From positions 57,042,536 through 57,106,535 of the forward strand of contig OZ023270.1 in assembly GCA_964006375.1 (NCBI GenBank): a DNA stretch of 64,000 bases, given 5' to 3'. The translations under genes were made by a program, and so were the position numbers. Shown here one piece after another: positions 1 through 11,273 of this stretch (positions are counted from its first letter, which is position 1; every line of letters starts with the position of its first letter). Below the pieces are notes generated by a model, which saw nothing but the letters and a program-made list of their open reading frames with translations, was not told the DNA's origin and did not search any database. This stretch comes from Tillus elongatus (Eukaryota > Arthropoda > Insecta > Coleoptera > Cleridae).

Positions 1-1
1 A

Positions 2-1522
2 GCTGTTTTACTCAACTTAGTCGGTGACGATGCTCTTGAGTTGTATAACACCTTTACCTTTCTCGATGGGGAAGAGAAAACTATTGAATCAGTGAAGCAA
101 AAGTTCGAAGAATATTGCTCACCTAAGAAAAATGTAATATTTGAAAGGTTTAAATTTAACAGTATTGCCCACCAGGAGGGGCAACCTTTTGACAATTTCG
201 TGACAGAATTAAGGAAAGGTGTTAAAAACACTGAATAACAACAAGATGAGATAATTCGCGACAGAATCGTCATGGGCGTGCATAACAAAGCTACACAGGA
301 GAAATTGCTTCGCGAATCGGACTTAACATTGAAAAAAGCAATTGACATATGTAGAGCGATAGAAATCAGCAGAGATCAGTCCAAAGTTCTACAAAATGAA
401 ACTACCATACTTGAGGTACGTTCTTCTAGGCAGTCAGCGAGTGATCATAACCTGTGCAAATACTGTGGTTACAAGCATCCAAGTGGCAGGTGTCCTACTT
501 GGGGCAAGACATGTGCTAGGTGCCAAGGGCGAAACCACTTCGCTGGTGTGTGTCAGGTCAAAAGCAAGAATACAGAAGAAAAGTCGAAGAGAGTTGGAAA
601 GAATGGTGAAAAATTCAAGAGAAAAGTTCATGAAGTCTCGAGGAGTGAAACTACAGAGCTTAGTGAAAGTGACAAGTGTGAAGAAAGTGATGAGTATGAG
701 TTCGTAGTAAGTTCAGTTAATACAGAAAAGCGCTTGAGAGATTCATCAGGTAAAAATGAAGCCATGTGGACAAAACAGGTATTTATAAATAAAAGTTATG
801 TCATATTCAAACTAGATACAGGGGCTGAAGTTAGTGTCTTGCCACTAAACACTTTAAAGAAAATTGCACCAGAAGCCCTAATCCGTGACTCAAACATTTT
901 GTTAATACCTTATGGTGATTGTTTTAAAATCAAATGCTTAGGTGTAGTTAATCTAAACTGTTCTGTTAAGAATACTACACAAAATATGTCGTTTGTTGTA
1001 GTTGATGAAAAAAATCAAATGCCATTGTTAGGCTTGAAAGAATGCTTACGTTTAAACTTGATTAAAAGAATAGATTCAGTACAAAAAGAGAACTTTAAGA
1101 GTCTTGATGATGTAGTGAAACTGTACTCACAAGTTTTTGAAGGACTAGGAAAGTTTCCAACTCAACACCACATAACTTTAAAAGAAAATGCAAAGCCACA
1201 CATCAGTGTCATTAGGCGTGTACCACTAGTGTTACATGAAAGTTTAAAAACAAAGTTATGCGATCTTGAGGAAAAAGGAATAATTATAAAAGTAGATAAA
1301 CCTACGGATTGGGTTCACCCGTTGGTTATTGTTGAAAAAAGCAATGGAGACCTGCGGCTGTGCCTAGATCCAAAAGAATTGAATGATGTGATCCAGCGTG
1401 AGCATTTTTTGATTCCATCTGCAGATGAAATATCAGCAAAACTTAGCAATAAAAAGTATTTTACAGTGCTGGATATGAGAGACGGCTACTGGCAGAATTG
1501 GATAATGCAAGTTCAGACTTGA
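2..1522 (+). pseudogene. Ty3 gag, protease and N-terminal reverse transcriptase (broken)
   Basis: The frame is open from the window edge except for one TAA at 236-238; the stretches before and after it are in the same frame. The upstream part resembles a Ty3 capsid. A cysteine- and histidine-rich zinc-knuckle region lies at about 455-550 (CKYCGYKHPSGRC, then CARCQGRNHFAGVC). The protease active site is the LDTGAEVSVLP stretch near 815-845. Reverse transcriptase starts near 1200 and runs through LRLCLDPKELN to LDMRDGYW at about 1470-1492. The frame is then lost by about one base near 1496, and the product continues in the next frame. The unbroken protein would be the structural and catalytic polyprotein of the element. 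Confidence 0.88.
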
Positions 1523-2337
1523 TGACATTTGGTACTCCATTTGGGAGATACCAGTTTACAAGATTGGCCTTTGGGATATGTTCAGCACCAGAGGTGTTTC
1601 AGAAAAAGAATTTTGAAATTTTTGGTGACCTTGAAGGTGTAGGTCTTTACTTTGATGACTTAATTGTAACAGGGTCCTCTGAGGCTGAACATGATCGAAG
1701 CCTTAAAATAGTATTAGATAGAGCTTTAAAGTATAATTTAAAATTCAATAAGAGCAAGACACAATTTAAACAAAGTAGTGTTAAATTTATGGGTCAGATA
1801 TTTTCTAAAGATGGTGTCAAAACTGACACAAATTATGTGAAAGCTATTGTAAACATGCCTACACCACAGTGTAAACAAGATGTCCTAAGATTTTTGGGAA
1901 TGGTCAAATTTGTTGGCAAGTTCATTTCAAATCTCTCGAAAGTATCTGCCCCACTGAGAAATTTGACAAGATTGGATGTTGACTGGCAGTGGACTGAAGA
2001 CTGCCAAACATCATTTAATTATTTAAAACACTTGTTGACACATTCACCAGTATTGGCATTTTTTGATCCAGAAAAAACTATTGAAATAGAGACAGACTCT
2101 TCTAAGGACGGCTTGGGAGCTTGTTTGCTACAAGACAGCAAACCTATAGCATTCGCATCACGAAGTCTTACAAAAACAGAAAAACAATACGCTCAAATTG
2201 AGAAAGAAACCTTAGCTATTTTATTTGCAGTAAAGAAATTTCATTACTTTATCTATGGTTTCCCTGTAAAAGTACATAGTGATCACAAACCGCTAGAATC
2301 CATTTTCAAAAAGAGTCTACAGAGTATTTCACCTTGA
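1498..2337 (+). pseudogene. Ty3 reverse transcriptase and RNase H segment
   Basis: This continues the preceding frame after a one-base shift. The palm motif YFDDLIV (polymerase catalytic aspartates) lies near 1648-1668. The connection sequence FLGMVKFVGKFI lies near 1890-1927. The RNase H segment includes ETDSSKDGLGACL near 2090 and the HSDHKPL motif near 2276. The ORF ends at an in-frame TGA (2335-2337), after which the same frame reads on into typical RNase H/tether sequence, so the stop is a lesion and not the natural end. Confidence 0.88.
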
Positions 2338-2346
2338 AATTTAAGA

Positions 2347-3356
2347 ATGAGGTTAAAATTGTTAAATTACAATTTGACAGTGTCTTATAAACCCGGTAAA
2401 TATATGTATATATCAGATACTCTTTTCAGAGCTTATTTAAAAACAGATCAGACTAAGTCTGATGCTGACATTGAATTTGCTGTCCATTCCATTGTCAACT
2501 CCTTGCCTATGTCAGAAGATAGAAAAAACCAATTTAGACAAGAAACTAACAGAGATCCACAGCTGAAAATAGTTTCAAACTTCATTGTCAATGGTTGGCC
2601 AACACAAAAGTTTAAAATTCCTGAGACAGTTAAGATTTATGAGAAACTTAAAGAAAATTGGTTTATTTGTGATGACCTAATATTTTTAGAAAATAAACTA
2701 GTAGTTCCTCAAACACTTAGGAAATATATGTTAATATTATTGCACGAAGGACATTTAGGCATAGAAAAAACAATGGCCCGAGCTCGCAAAATATTTTATT
2801 GGCCAGGATTGGCGATGGATGTTGAATCGTTTATAAAATCATGCAAGACTTGCGAAAAATATGCAAGGCAAAATCCAAAAGAAATGTTGATATCATATCC
2901 TGTGCCTAACAGATCTTGGGAACGGGTAGCATCAGATATTTTTACGTACAGAGGCCAGAGTTATGTTGTTTTGTTTGATGCTTATTCAAACTGGCTTGAA
3001 TTATTGCCCATTAGAGACAAAAGTGCTAATGCTGTAATTTCTCCAATTAAGGCTGTATTTGCTAGATTTGGATCACCTGATATCCTTGTAACAGATAATG
3101 TTCCATATAATAGCGAGAAATTCAAAACGTTTAGTAAGAACTGGAATTTTACTCTTATTTTTAGAAGTCCAAATTATCCGCGATCAAATGGCCTAGCTGA
3201 AAAAGCTGTGTCAATTTCGAAAAATTTACTAAGGAAAACATTCGATGGAAGTAAGACTATAGATATTGAGTCCGCTCTATTAAATTACAGAAATTCACCC
3301 TTAAAAACATGGGATACTCACCATCTCAGCTTTTAAACAGTAGGATCTGTAAGAGT
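2347..3356 (+). pseudogene. Ty3 integrase (interrupted)
   Basis: An HHCC zinc-binding N-terminus is visible (LLHEGHLG ... CKTCEKYA, about 2740-2860). The DDE core has its acidic residues in SDIF (near 2935), TDNVPYN (near 3093) and NGLAEK (near 3190). The frame shifts by about one base near 3309, and the integrase C-terminal region then continues in the other frame up to 3356. There the coding sequence is interrupted by the insertion at 3357-5391 and resumes at 5396. Integrase would join the cDNA to chromosomal DNA; this copy cannot. Confidence 0.88.
3353..3356. repeat. Target-site duplication GAGT, left copy
   Basis: GAGT precedes the TG-starting insertion and is repeated at 5392-5395 directly after its CA end. 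Removing the insertion and one GAGT restores an uninterrupted integrase codon series, which fixes the insertion point. Confidence 0.85.
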
Positions 3357-5391
3357 TGTAGCAGTATAAATTGAGTAGCTAAACAGCTAGGCTAGTTTGG
3401 GTGTATGTGTGGTTCCTCCTCTGCTTTAAAGAGAATTATTGGCGACGATCATGATTATTTCTTCTGGCTATCCCTCGTATACTGAATGAAATTGAGATAT
3501 TTCGTTAAATCATTTCTCTTTGAACTACCCCTGGTATATCTTGTCGGCTGCCGCGCCTGAGATGTGGTTAAAAATGTTGGTGGTTCGAGAATGGTCGGCA
3601 TGTTGAGAAAGATAGATGGCTGGGGACGTATAGGATGAAGTGAGAGCGAACGGGAGCGCTACTGGCTGTCAGGTAGGAAATGCGAATATTCCGGAAGGTT
3701 CGAGAGAGATTTTGTTGGTAGTAGTTTGAGCTAACACGTGGTTCTTTTTGAGAAGCAAGTCGGATATTATTTATCCCCATAGTGGATTAAATTGCACTCA
3801 GAAAATATCTGCAGTCTTTTGGTGATATCGTAATTTATGTATCTGGTGTTGAAGACTGTAGAGATAACCCGTTTGAGGGGATATAGGTACCACTTTGATC
3901 TTGTCACGTTGGTTGGAGTTTCGTATGCCCTCTTTGGGGGTAAGAAATCATCATCTCTCGTAACTATAACACCTCTAGCATTCCGTTACTTATTGTTTGT
4001 GCTGGGTAGAAAATCCTTGTATTGGGCAGTCCTTGTACCGGGTGGAAGAGTTCTTGTACCGGGTAGAGAAATCCTTGTATTGGGCAGTACCTTTGGCAAA
4101 TTCACGTATCATAGGAGAATTTTGAGTGGAATAAGTCTCGCATGGAATGGCGAATTTTCATGGACCGAACGAAGTATGGCTATTGAGTTAAATGGAGTTT
4201 TATGTGCTAGTCAAGAGCAACGATAATTCCCGTCAGCTGTGAAATCTGTGGTTTATGAATTAGGATCTCAGTGAGGAGGTCTTCGCTTTCCGTTGTTGCA
4301 TTTCCTTACCGTTTGTCGCCTTGTTTCCGTGGTTGCATTTCCGTACCCTTAAAGGCCCCAGTTTGGTATGGAAATTGTTGGTAATTTTATGGCCTAGAAG
4401 TCCAGGATGTTCAAGTAAGAATTTTCCGTTTTGTGATAAAGAATAGAGTGATAAGAGAGACAATCTTGATAAGCTAAAATTTTAAATATTCACATCTATT
4501 AAATTTGCTGAAATCAAACTGAATTTATTTTATTTAAACTTCAATAAATGTGGTACAGATTTTTATGAGACCCTTGTTAATATAATTGCTTCACTTTTGA
4601 TAGTTACCACAGTTTATTAGATATTGTTAGCATTAGTCAAGCTTATTGATTATTCTTTGGGACCTGATATTTAATCAGGCCACTTAACTTAACGAACGTG
4701 TAATTAATTACTATTTGGGAAATAAGTTGTAAGCTTTGCGTGCACGAAAAGTGGGATTTTTCCATAGAACAATTATAGTTTTGGAGCACATTCATGCATA
4801 CTCATTAGATGTCTTGATTATTTTGTAATAAGCCATTTCAGTTATTTAATAGAGACTCTTTAGTTTAGATCAGAATTTTAGAACAGCTTTTAATAATTTC
4901 TTGTATGCCAAAGAAGCGTAATAAAAGCCCTTATTTTATCCTATTATAGGTGTGTTTTGGTTTTGTGTTTGTGTTTTGTTTTCAGGGCTGTTGAGAATAC
5001 TTCGTGTTATTAGATCATTACCGTTACCTTTACTTGTGGGTGTATGAGACCATACCGTTCTGAGTTTTAGTTTGTTTTACCATAATTATAACTCCCTTGC
5101 AGCTTCCTGTGCTCGATTGTGGTTGGCTATAGTTGCCAGTGTGATCCAAGAATTCTTGGTTGTGTTGGATCTGGGCAAGGAAGTATATTAGTGAACATCT
5201 TATTAGAATATCCGGGAGTGGAGGTTAAACAATCAAGTGGCGCCCCTAGTTAACATCTTATTTTGACCCACGCCCATCTCCACTGTGTAAAAGCTGGCGG
5301 CCCTCTACTTTCCCGGTAACCTAGCTTATGCCATTGACAAATTGGGAATTATTTGAGCATTGTCATCTGGTATAAAAGGAAGTGCGTCGCA
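3357..5391. mobile_element. 2,035-bp TG...CA insertion, probably a very long solo LTR or non-autonomous LTR element
   Basis: The segment begins TGTAGCAG and ends GTCGCA, is flanked by the 4-bp duplication GAGT, and cuts a Ty3 integrase exactly. Terminal TG/CA with a 4-bp duplication is the signature of LTR-retrotransposon integration. I see no recognisable coding domain inside; a 129-codon ORF at 3837-4226 matches nothing I know. Internal short repeats (TTGTAccGGGtaGA and TTGTATTGGGCAG variants) occur at about 4015-4090. A TGGCGCCCC string near 5238 resembles a retroviral-type primer-binding site, so the segment might instead be one LTR plus a short leader. A solo LTR of 2 kb would be unusually long. 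Confidence 0.65.
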
Positions 5392-5395
5392 GAGT

Positions 5396-5690
5396 AAGGT
5401 TCCAATTTCAGCAGATTTATTACAACCCAGTTTGTGCCAGAATGTCAGTGAAAAAATACAAAACAAACGAGATTTAAATGACAAATATTATAATAAAAAT
5501 TCTAAAATCCTAAAAAAATTGGAAAAAGATAGTAATGTGACAGTTTTTGATCATGCGAACAAGACATGGAAATCTGCTAAAGTAGTTGACATTCATGACA
5601 CCCCGAGGAGATAGATATTAAGTGATAACAGTGGTCAAACTATGAGAAGGAATAGGCATGACATTAGAGTCAGAGAATACATGTGAAATA
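5396..5690 (+). pseudogene. C-terminal integrase remnant of the first Ty3 element
   Basis: This is the continuation of the integrase interrupted at 3356: after the second GAGT the frame reads a typical integrase tail with the GDxV-like barrel region (YYNKNSKILKKLEKDSNV) and the RSYxV/NGQTxRRNR-like end. An in-frame TAG at 5612-5614 breaks it, and similar sequence continues beyond the stop to about 5685. Confidence 0.8.
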
Positions 5691-5979
5691 ACACATGAGA
5701 TAGACATGGAACAGCATGGGGATAGCTCAGTCATGCGGCACATACCTTCTAATAGCGACTAAATGCCTCTTCTACCCCCAACATATGATAAAGGCAATCA
5801 AGAATCCAGTGACGTTCCACAATGTGAATTGACCAATGTCAGACCAACCAGACTAACCCAAAGTAAGTGCAATACCAGTACCACTCGTTCTGGTAGAATC
5901 ATTAAAAAACCTGTTAAACTAGACTTGTAGTAAAGTTTGTTATTTAATAACTAGATTAAGAAAAACAAAAGTGTATCTT

Positions 5980-5990
5980 AAAAAAGGGGA
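5980..5990 (+). other. Polypurine tract of the first Ty3 element
   Basis: AAAAAAGGGGA lies about 290 bp after the pol remnant and would prime plus-strand DNA synthesis. The 3' LTR should follow, perhaps ending before 6170, but its borders are not resolved because the 5' LTR is outside the window. Confidence 0.6.
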
Positions 5991-6169
5991 TATATAATAT
6001 GGGTATAATCATAGGCAACCCAATATACTGAAATATGTATATGGTGTTATCTAACTACATATACTGGCGGTATAAGAGATGCACATGGTTGTGCCTCCAG
6101 TCATCTGGTAGATAAACAATATGAAAACACATTCTTGTACGTTAATGCAATTATAATAATAAAGTCAGT

Positions 6170-7355
6170 ATGATCAGTGTAAATGCTTGTGTATCATTTC
6201 ATAGAGATACGATGCAACTATCAAACAAAGCATTTGATTGTCAATCAAAGGCTTTAGGAATGAAATGCTTTAAGTGCAACAAGTTTGGACACAAGGCAGG
6301 TGAGTGCCAAAAGAGCGAGAGGAGTCCTAAAGCTCAACAAACAAGGTTAGTCAAAAGAATTAAGAGTAATTTTGAAAATGATGAGTATCACAAACGAGTA
6401 GTCATAGATTGAAAACACGTTTTTTTATTCATCGATTCAGGCAGTGATGTAGTAACAATGAGAGAGAGTGTAGCAAATGATTTAAGTCTAAAATAGCTAC
6501 CTTCCGATGTCATGCTACCAGGTTTTAATCAAAGCCAGTGTACTGCAATTGGACGACGAAATCTGGTTTTACAAGTCGACAATACAGATATTGAGGTTAA
6601 TGTTCTGATTGTTCCCGACCATGTGCAAGAAGATGACCATGATTATTGGATGTCCTGCACTTGATCAGCCCGCAATCAGAATTGAAAAGCGAGAAGGAAG
6701 CCTTACAATTGCAAGAATTATGAGGATGTCAGAAGAAAACTTCGTTATAAAGGAAAATTATAATGCTGTAGATGCCGAAATAAGCCAAGAAGACAAGCAA
6801 AACTTGTACTCGTTAATCAATAATATTAACGAAGTGTTTCCCGAAAAACTGCAAGGGCTAGCAAGTACAGATTTAGTTGAGGTGAAGATCGATTTGACGA
6901 AAAACGAAATCGTGCGGTATAAGCCATATCGAATACCGTATGTCGACTGTGAAGTGACAAACAAGATCATCCATGATCTTCTAGACGCTGGTATTATACG
7001 CGAATCGACCTCAGAATATACGAGTCCGTTAGTGCTTATACCAAAGAAAGGCGGAACGATAAGATTTTGCGTGGACTATAGAAAATTAAACTTGATAACC
7101 CGGAAAGAGTACGTGCCATGGAATTTAATTGATGAACAACTGGATCAGTTAGCGGGTAGTGTATATTATATAGTGCCGTCTGGGTTGGTGAATGCTCCAA
7201 GTGTTTTTAACACACTGATGTGTTTAGTAGCTAAATGGATAGGTCCTGGAGTCGTTCTTAAATACCTGGACGATATATTAATACCCCGTAAGAGTGCTGA
7301 CGAAAATATCGACAAACTCGAGCACATATTAAAAGCATTCAACAGCTCTGATTGA
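6170..7355 (+). pseudogene. Second, different Ty3 element: zinc knuckle, protease and reverse transcriptase remnants
   Basis: A classical CCHC knuckle (CFKCNKFGHKAGEC, CX2CX4HX4C) lies at about 6270-6310. A protease motif FIDSGSDVV follows at about 6430, in a frame interrupted by stops. Reverse transcriptase runs from about 6780 to 7355 with RFCVDYRKLN near 7065 and the YLDDILI catalytic motif near 7263. The central RT fingers/palm is missing: sequence jumps from GSVYY (near 7160) to PSGLVNAPSVFN, an internal deletion. The knuckle differs from that of the first element, so this is a separate Ty3 lineage. Confidence 0.85.
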
Positions 7356-7445
7356 CTTTGAAACTCCCTAAGTGTGACTATTTGTGTAAGTACTTAGACG
7401 AACAAGTATTAAAAGTCATGTAATAGCTCCGATTGACTTTGAAAG
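7341..7445. repeat. Local tandem duplication of about 83 bp
   Basis: The phrase GCTCTGATTGACTTTGAAA (from 7345) recurs as GCTCCGATTGACTTTGAAA about 83 bp later, with similar downstream sequence (AAGTGTG..). It follows the RT frame of the second Ty3 remnant and helps destroy it. Confidence 0.6.
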
Positions 7446-7535
7446 TTTAAGTGTGTAAGAACTTAAGACTATCTTGATTTTGAGATTAACGTGAGTAGCG
7501 TGTAACCGGGGAAATATAGGTTGAGTGCTATTAAA

Positions 7536-7606
7536 GATTTTCCAAGACCAACTACCGTGACAGAAATGCTGCAGTTCGTGGGACTTTGTGGATTTTTTCG
7601 AAGATG
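7536..7606 (+). pseudogene. RT thumb/connection remnant of the second Ty3 element
   Basis: The frame reads DFPRPTTVTEMLQFVGLCGFFRR, the conserved segment between reverse transcriptase and RNase H in Ty3 elements. It lies out of frame with the preceding RT fragment. Downstream sequence to about 7750 encodes an acidic stretch that I cannot assign. Confidence 0.7.
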
Positions 7607-7879
7607 CATTCATGGGTTTTCGACAGTGAGGATGATGAAATTTCTGAAGACGGGGAAATTTTAGAAGATGAGGAAGAGCCTACCAATGGCGACGAGGATA
7701 CCTCCAGGAGTAGCAGGGTACAGTGCAGCGATATGTCCACAGGTTGGTAGTACTACCAACACTGTATGCTAGGGAAGATCGCCAAAACTAAATAGGCGAA
7801 CTAAGACATGAGATGTCCCCTGTGGGTCCGGGGACTAACTAAAAGAATAGGCCCAAGGTAACTCCTGCCTGTCGTAAAA

Positions 7880-9384
7880 GGCGACTAATTGGAATCAAAT
7901 ACTGGCGGGGGTCTTGTCCAGGTCGACCTGGAGGGAGGCGGATATCTCTAGGGAGTGATGTACACCCGGATTTTGAGGCATCCACTCCCGCGCTTGGTTG
8001 TTACTCGGGAGCGGGGTTCCGGATGGGTGCCGCCTAGGGTTGAGTACTGGCGGGTGTCGTGTGTCTAGACGACCCGGAGGGGGTTGACAACTCTGTTGAG
8101 TGGTAAACACCCGGAGTTTGGGGCCCCCACTGTGTGCTTCGGAACGGACAGATGGCCTCGCTTGTGCAAGGCTCGGGAGCGGGGCTCGATGGGATGTCGC
8201 CTTGAGTCTAGCACTGGTGGGTGTCGGGTCTAGACGAACCCGGAGGAGAGCTGAGATCTTTAGGGGTGGAATAAAACTAAGGGTTGAGGCCTCTTCTGTG
8301 AGCTTCGAAACGGACAAACGACCTCACTTGGATGCTGCTCGGATGCAGGACTTCATGATACTGCACTGAGTCAAACACTGACGGATGTCTGGTCCAGACG
8401 AACTCGGAGAGAGGTTATCTCTCTCTGAGCTTTGAGACGGGTAAGCGACTTCGCTCAGATGGCAGTACATCTGTCAAACAAAGTTTCACCTCGCAGGTGT
8501 CGTCTCCTGTCGGAAGCTCGATTTGTTGGGTGAAATTTACGCTAACGCTGGCAGGTGCTGGACCTGGACGAACCCGGAGGTGGCTGGGGTCTCTAGGGGT
8601 GGATTACACCTGAAGACTTGGGCCTACTCTGTGAGCATCGATACAGGCTAACGACCCTGCCTGGATGCTGCTCGAGGGTGGGACTTCATGATACCGCCTC
8701 GAGTCAATGAAACACTGGCGGGGGTCTGGTGCAGGTGAGGCTGGGGGGAGGCAGACATCTCTGGCCAGTGATATGCACCCAGAGTTTGGCGTCTCCACTG
8801 TGACCTTAGAGATTGACAATTGGCCTCGCTTGGTTGTTACTCGGGAGCGGGGTTCCAGATGTTCCCGGGGGGCTCTGATCTCTGATTGAGTGGTAGACAC
8901 CCGAAGTTTGGAGCCCATACTGTGTGCTACGAAACGGACGGACGGCCTCGCTGGGGTGATGCTCGGGAGCGGGACTCGGTGGGATGTTGCCTTGAGTCTA
9001 ACACTGTTAGGTGTCAGGTTTAGACGAGCCTGAGGGGAGCTGAGATCTCTAGGGGTGGATTAAAACTGGAGATTGGATGCTGCTCGAGAACGGGACTTCA
9101 TGATACCGCCTCGAGGCAAACACTGATGGATGTCGGGTCCAGACGAACTCAGCGAGAGGTTATCTCTCTTTGAGCTTTGAAGCGGGCAAGCGACTTCACT
9201 CAGATGGCAGTACACCTGCCAAACAAAGTTTCACCCTCAAGAAAAGATCGACTCCCTCAGGGAGCTGGAATTGATGGGTGAAATCTAAATAATTAGACGT
9301 GAGCCACAATAGATCTAAGGTTGCGGTGGAGGGACTGAAATAGCCCACTCACAATAAAATCTAATCTAATACATGAGATTAGAC
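7880..9384 (+). repeat. Unclassified element built of about 165-bp degenerate tandem repeats with LINE-like 3' tail (copy 1)
   Basis: Units begin with variants of CACTGGCGGGTGTCGGGTC near 7900, 8045, 8213, 8375, 8546, 8713, 9001 and 9121. They carry recurring blocks such as CTAGACGAACCCGGAG and CTCTAGGGGTGGAT. The element ends with GCCCACTCACAATAAAATC followed by a short TCTAA-repeat tail. A matching inverted copy lies at 20147-21675. ORFs occur in both strands but are not conserved between units, so I regard it as non-coding. The tail resembles a LINE 3' end (compare the 63-bp insertion at 49883), so a non-autonomous or 5'-truncated retroelement is plausible. The GC-rich composition contrasts with the AT-rich surroundings. 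Confidence 0.7.
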
Positions 9385-9593
9385 AATTAGCAGTGTAGGA
9401 TAAGCGAACAATTGTCGTTGAAAAATGAACCTTGTTGCCTGTGGAGTTATTGAAAATGAAGCTGCCTTTTTGTTGCAGCAAGGTCTTTAATTTCTTGTGA
9501 CAAACATGCAGTATTTCTTTTCTAACTATTCAACTTCAAAAGTGCGACGTGTCTTGGAAGACTAGCTGCCGTGGGTTGTTCGAGCGCGAGCGT

Positions 9594-10140
9594 ATACTTA
9601 CCGTAGTATCGGTATTCATTTTTGTCTGCTTAAAATATGTGCATCAAAATAAAGACTTATTTCTGGCCAATGAACAATTACATACATATGATACCAGAAA
9701 GAAGGCTAACTTTAGCATACCATACCACAGACTGGCTAGAACGCAATTGGGTGCAAATTATCTGGGTTTGAAGCTGTATAACACACTGCCAAGTAATTTG
9801 AGGGAAATGCCTGAATCACAATTTGCCAGAGAGGTTAAGAGACTTCTGCTGCGGACGACACTGTATTCAGTGGATGAGTATTTTGAGACTGGTTGGTAAG
9901 AGGTATCAAAACAGCTCCTTAGGGACTTTAAGTGTATTTTCTGTTGTTTAGTTTTCTATATATTTGGTACATAGATTGATTTGTTTGTTGTTTGTTCCTA
10001 TTGTTTCTGTGGTGTTCTTTACAACTATTGTATTTTATCTATTTGACCATCTGTATGTGTATACATATTATTTACCTGACACGCCATGTAATTTCTTGAT
10101 GGCAAATAAATATTATTATTAATATTATTTATATTATTAA
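9594..10140 (+). pseudogene. 3' end of a Jockey/CR1-like LINE
   Basis: The ORF to 9899 reads a typical C-terminus of a Jockey/CR1-like reverse transcriptase protein: TYDTRKKANFSIPYHRLART, then LGLKLYNTLPSNLRE, ending in ...DEYFETGW. It is followed by a 3' UTR and an A/T-rich AAATAAATATTATTATT end at about 10105-10140. The copy is truncated at its 5' end near 9590. Confidence 0.75.
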
Positions 10141-10544
10141 GTTAGGGCAATATTATCGTACTCTTCAACATATATATCTATATTATAATGTAATTATAAT
10201 GGAATTTCAAAGTTGCTAGAAATAATTTGTATAACTGAAATCAACTTTAATTTTATATGAAGCCTACATAATTGAGAAGAAAACACTCTTACTCAAGTAG
10301 GTCGAGTTAAAAATTCAAAATATACTACCGCAGTAACAAATAAAGGTCGCCATTTAGAGATACTAACGAGAACAAGAAAACATCTGGATTGGTGAAAATG
10401 ATATAACATTACCAAAAATAAAAAATCTATTTAGATTACAAACAGTTTAGATTTTTCTCAGTTAGAACTTGCATTGAAGTGTGCTTCTATGTAAACATGT
10501 TTAGGTCCTCACTTATGTTCATACCATGCTTGAATACTTATCTT

Positions 10545-10698
10545 TTACGTTGAAGTAGTGTTTGGATACTGAAACATTGTACCTGATGTAATTCCTGCAG
10601 AACGAATAGCTGGTTTTGGTGGCAACTTGGGTGTTATTTGGCCTGAACTGGATTCACTTGAAAATCTAGGTGATACATTTGGTGTCTGCATTGGTATC
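10545..10698 (-). CDS. Sos: Sos (Son of sevenless), last coding exon
   Basis: This encodes the C-terminal end of the Ras exchange factor Sos. The exon starts after TTTTCAG at 10699-10705 and completes a codon split with the previous exon (phase 2). It reads IPMQTPNVSPRFSS... with a PKLPPKPAIR stretch and stops at TAA (10545-10547) after 50 complete codons. PKLPPK matches the short basic-proline motif near the C-terminus of vertebrate SOS1 and would bind SH3 domains. The assignment rests on the exon series with shared phases and on the chain of motifs in the other exons; alone this exon is too short to name. A possible ATTAAA poly(A) signal is at 10246-10251 on this strand; the 3' UTR end is unproven. 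Confidence 0.82.
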
Positions 10699-11270
10699 CT
10701 GAAAATTCGTGGTTATCAATGATACATATAACAACATGCATCTTTGTAATACTAATACAGTATACTTTTTTATCAGCAAGACGGATAATAGACAATTTGC
10801 ATGGATTTTCCATTACATGAATTTAACATTTAACTATTAGCTTTTCATACATAGAACATTATTACATGTATAAAAATATCCCAAAACATATGCAGTGGAC
10901 AGAAAGACTTTTAAAATCAGAAAACTCTGAATTATTATCATGTAATCGCGAACGTTCTGTTATTGGTCGTGACGTACTTGGACAGTGAATAAATGACTTG
11001 TTTACATTTATGGTATGATAAGTACGGTTGTTTCTTTTTAAGCAAGCCCATTGTCATTGTGACATTACTGTCCAGCAGTGACGTCACATATTATGCCGCC
11101 AAAATAGCTGTGTTTGAAATCAATTATGAAATTCGCATTTTCAAATATTTTTTTTCGTTGTTATATTTGTAGTATGTGAAATGAAAGAAATATTAAAAAT
11201 CATCTTTGTGGGATGTCTGTCAGATGTGATAAGAAAAAAAAAACAAACAAATTGTCTATTTAAAAACACA
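10699..11270. other. Sos intron, no gene seen
   Basis: AT-rich intron sequence between the last two Sos coding exons. I see no coding or RNA feature here up to the hairpin at 11274. Confidence 0.6.
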
Positions 11271-11273
11271 CAT

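Larger units (their letters stand above)
1..6000 (+). mobile_element. Ty3-type LTR retrotransposon, 5'-truncated by window edge, decayed
   Basis: The stretch encodes, in canonical Ty3 order, capsid, zinc knuckle, aspartic protease, reverse transcriptase, RNase H and integrase, followed by a polypurine tract near 5980. It is a retrotransposon rather than a host gene, because the domain order is continuous and no introns are needed. The copy is dead: in-frame stops at 236 (TAA), 2335 (TGA) and 5612 (TAG), frameshifts near 1496 and 3309, and a 2,035-bp insertion at 3357-5391. The 5' LTR lies outside the window. The 3' LTR should begin soon after the polypurine tract, but I could not define its ends. 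Confidence 0.9.

Noticed and set aside
3837..4226. 129-codon ORF inside the TG...CA insertion
   Set aside because: No recognisable motif and no related copy; not enough to call a gene.
7895..8918. Overlapping ORFs of 60-140 codons in both strands of the tandem-repeat element
   Set aside because: They are not conserved between repeat units or with the inverted copy, and GC-rich repeats create long ORFs by chance.
7900..9121. CRISPR-like array
   Set aside because: Units are degenerate tandem repeats without distinct spacers, in a eukaryotic genome.
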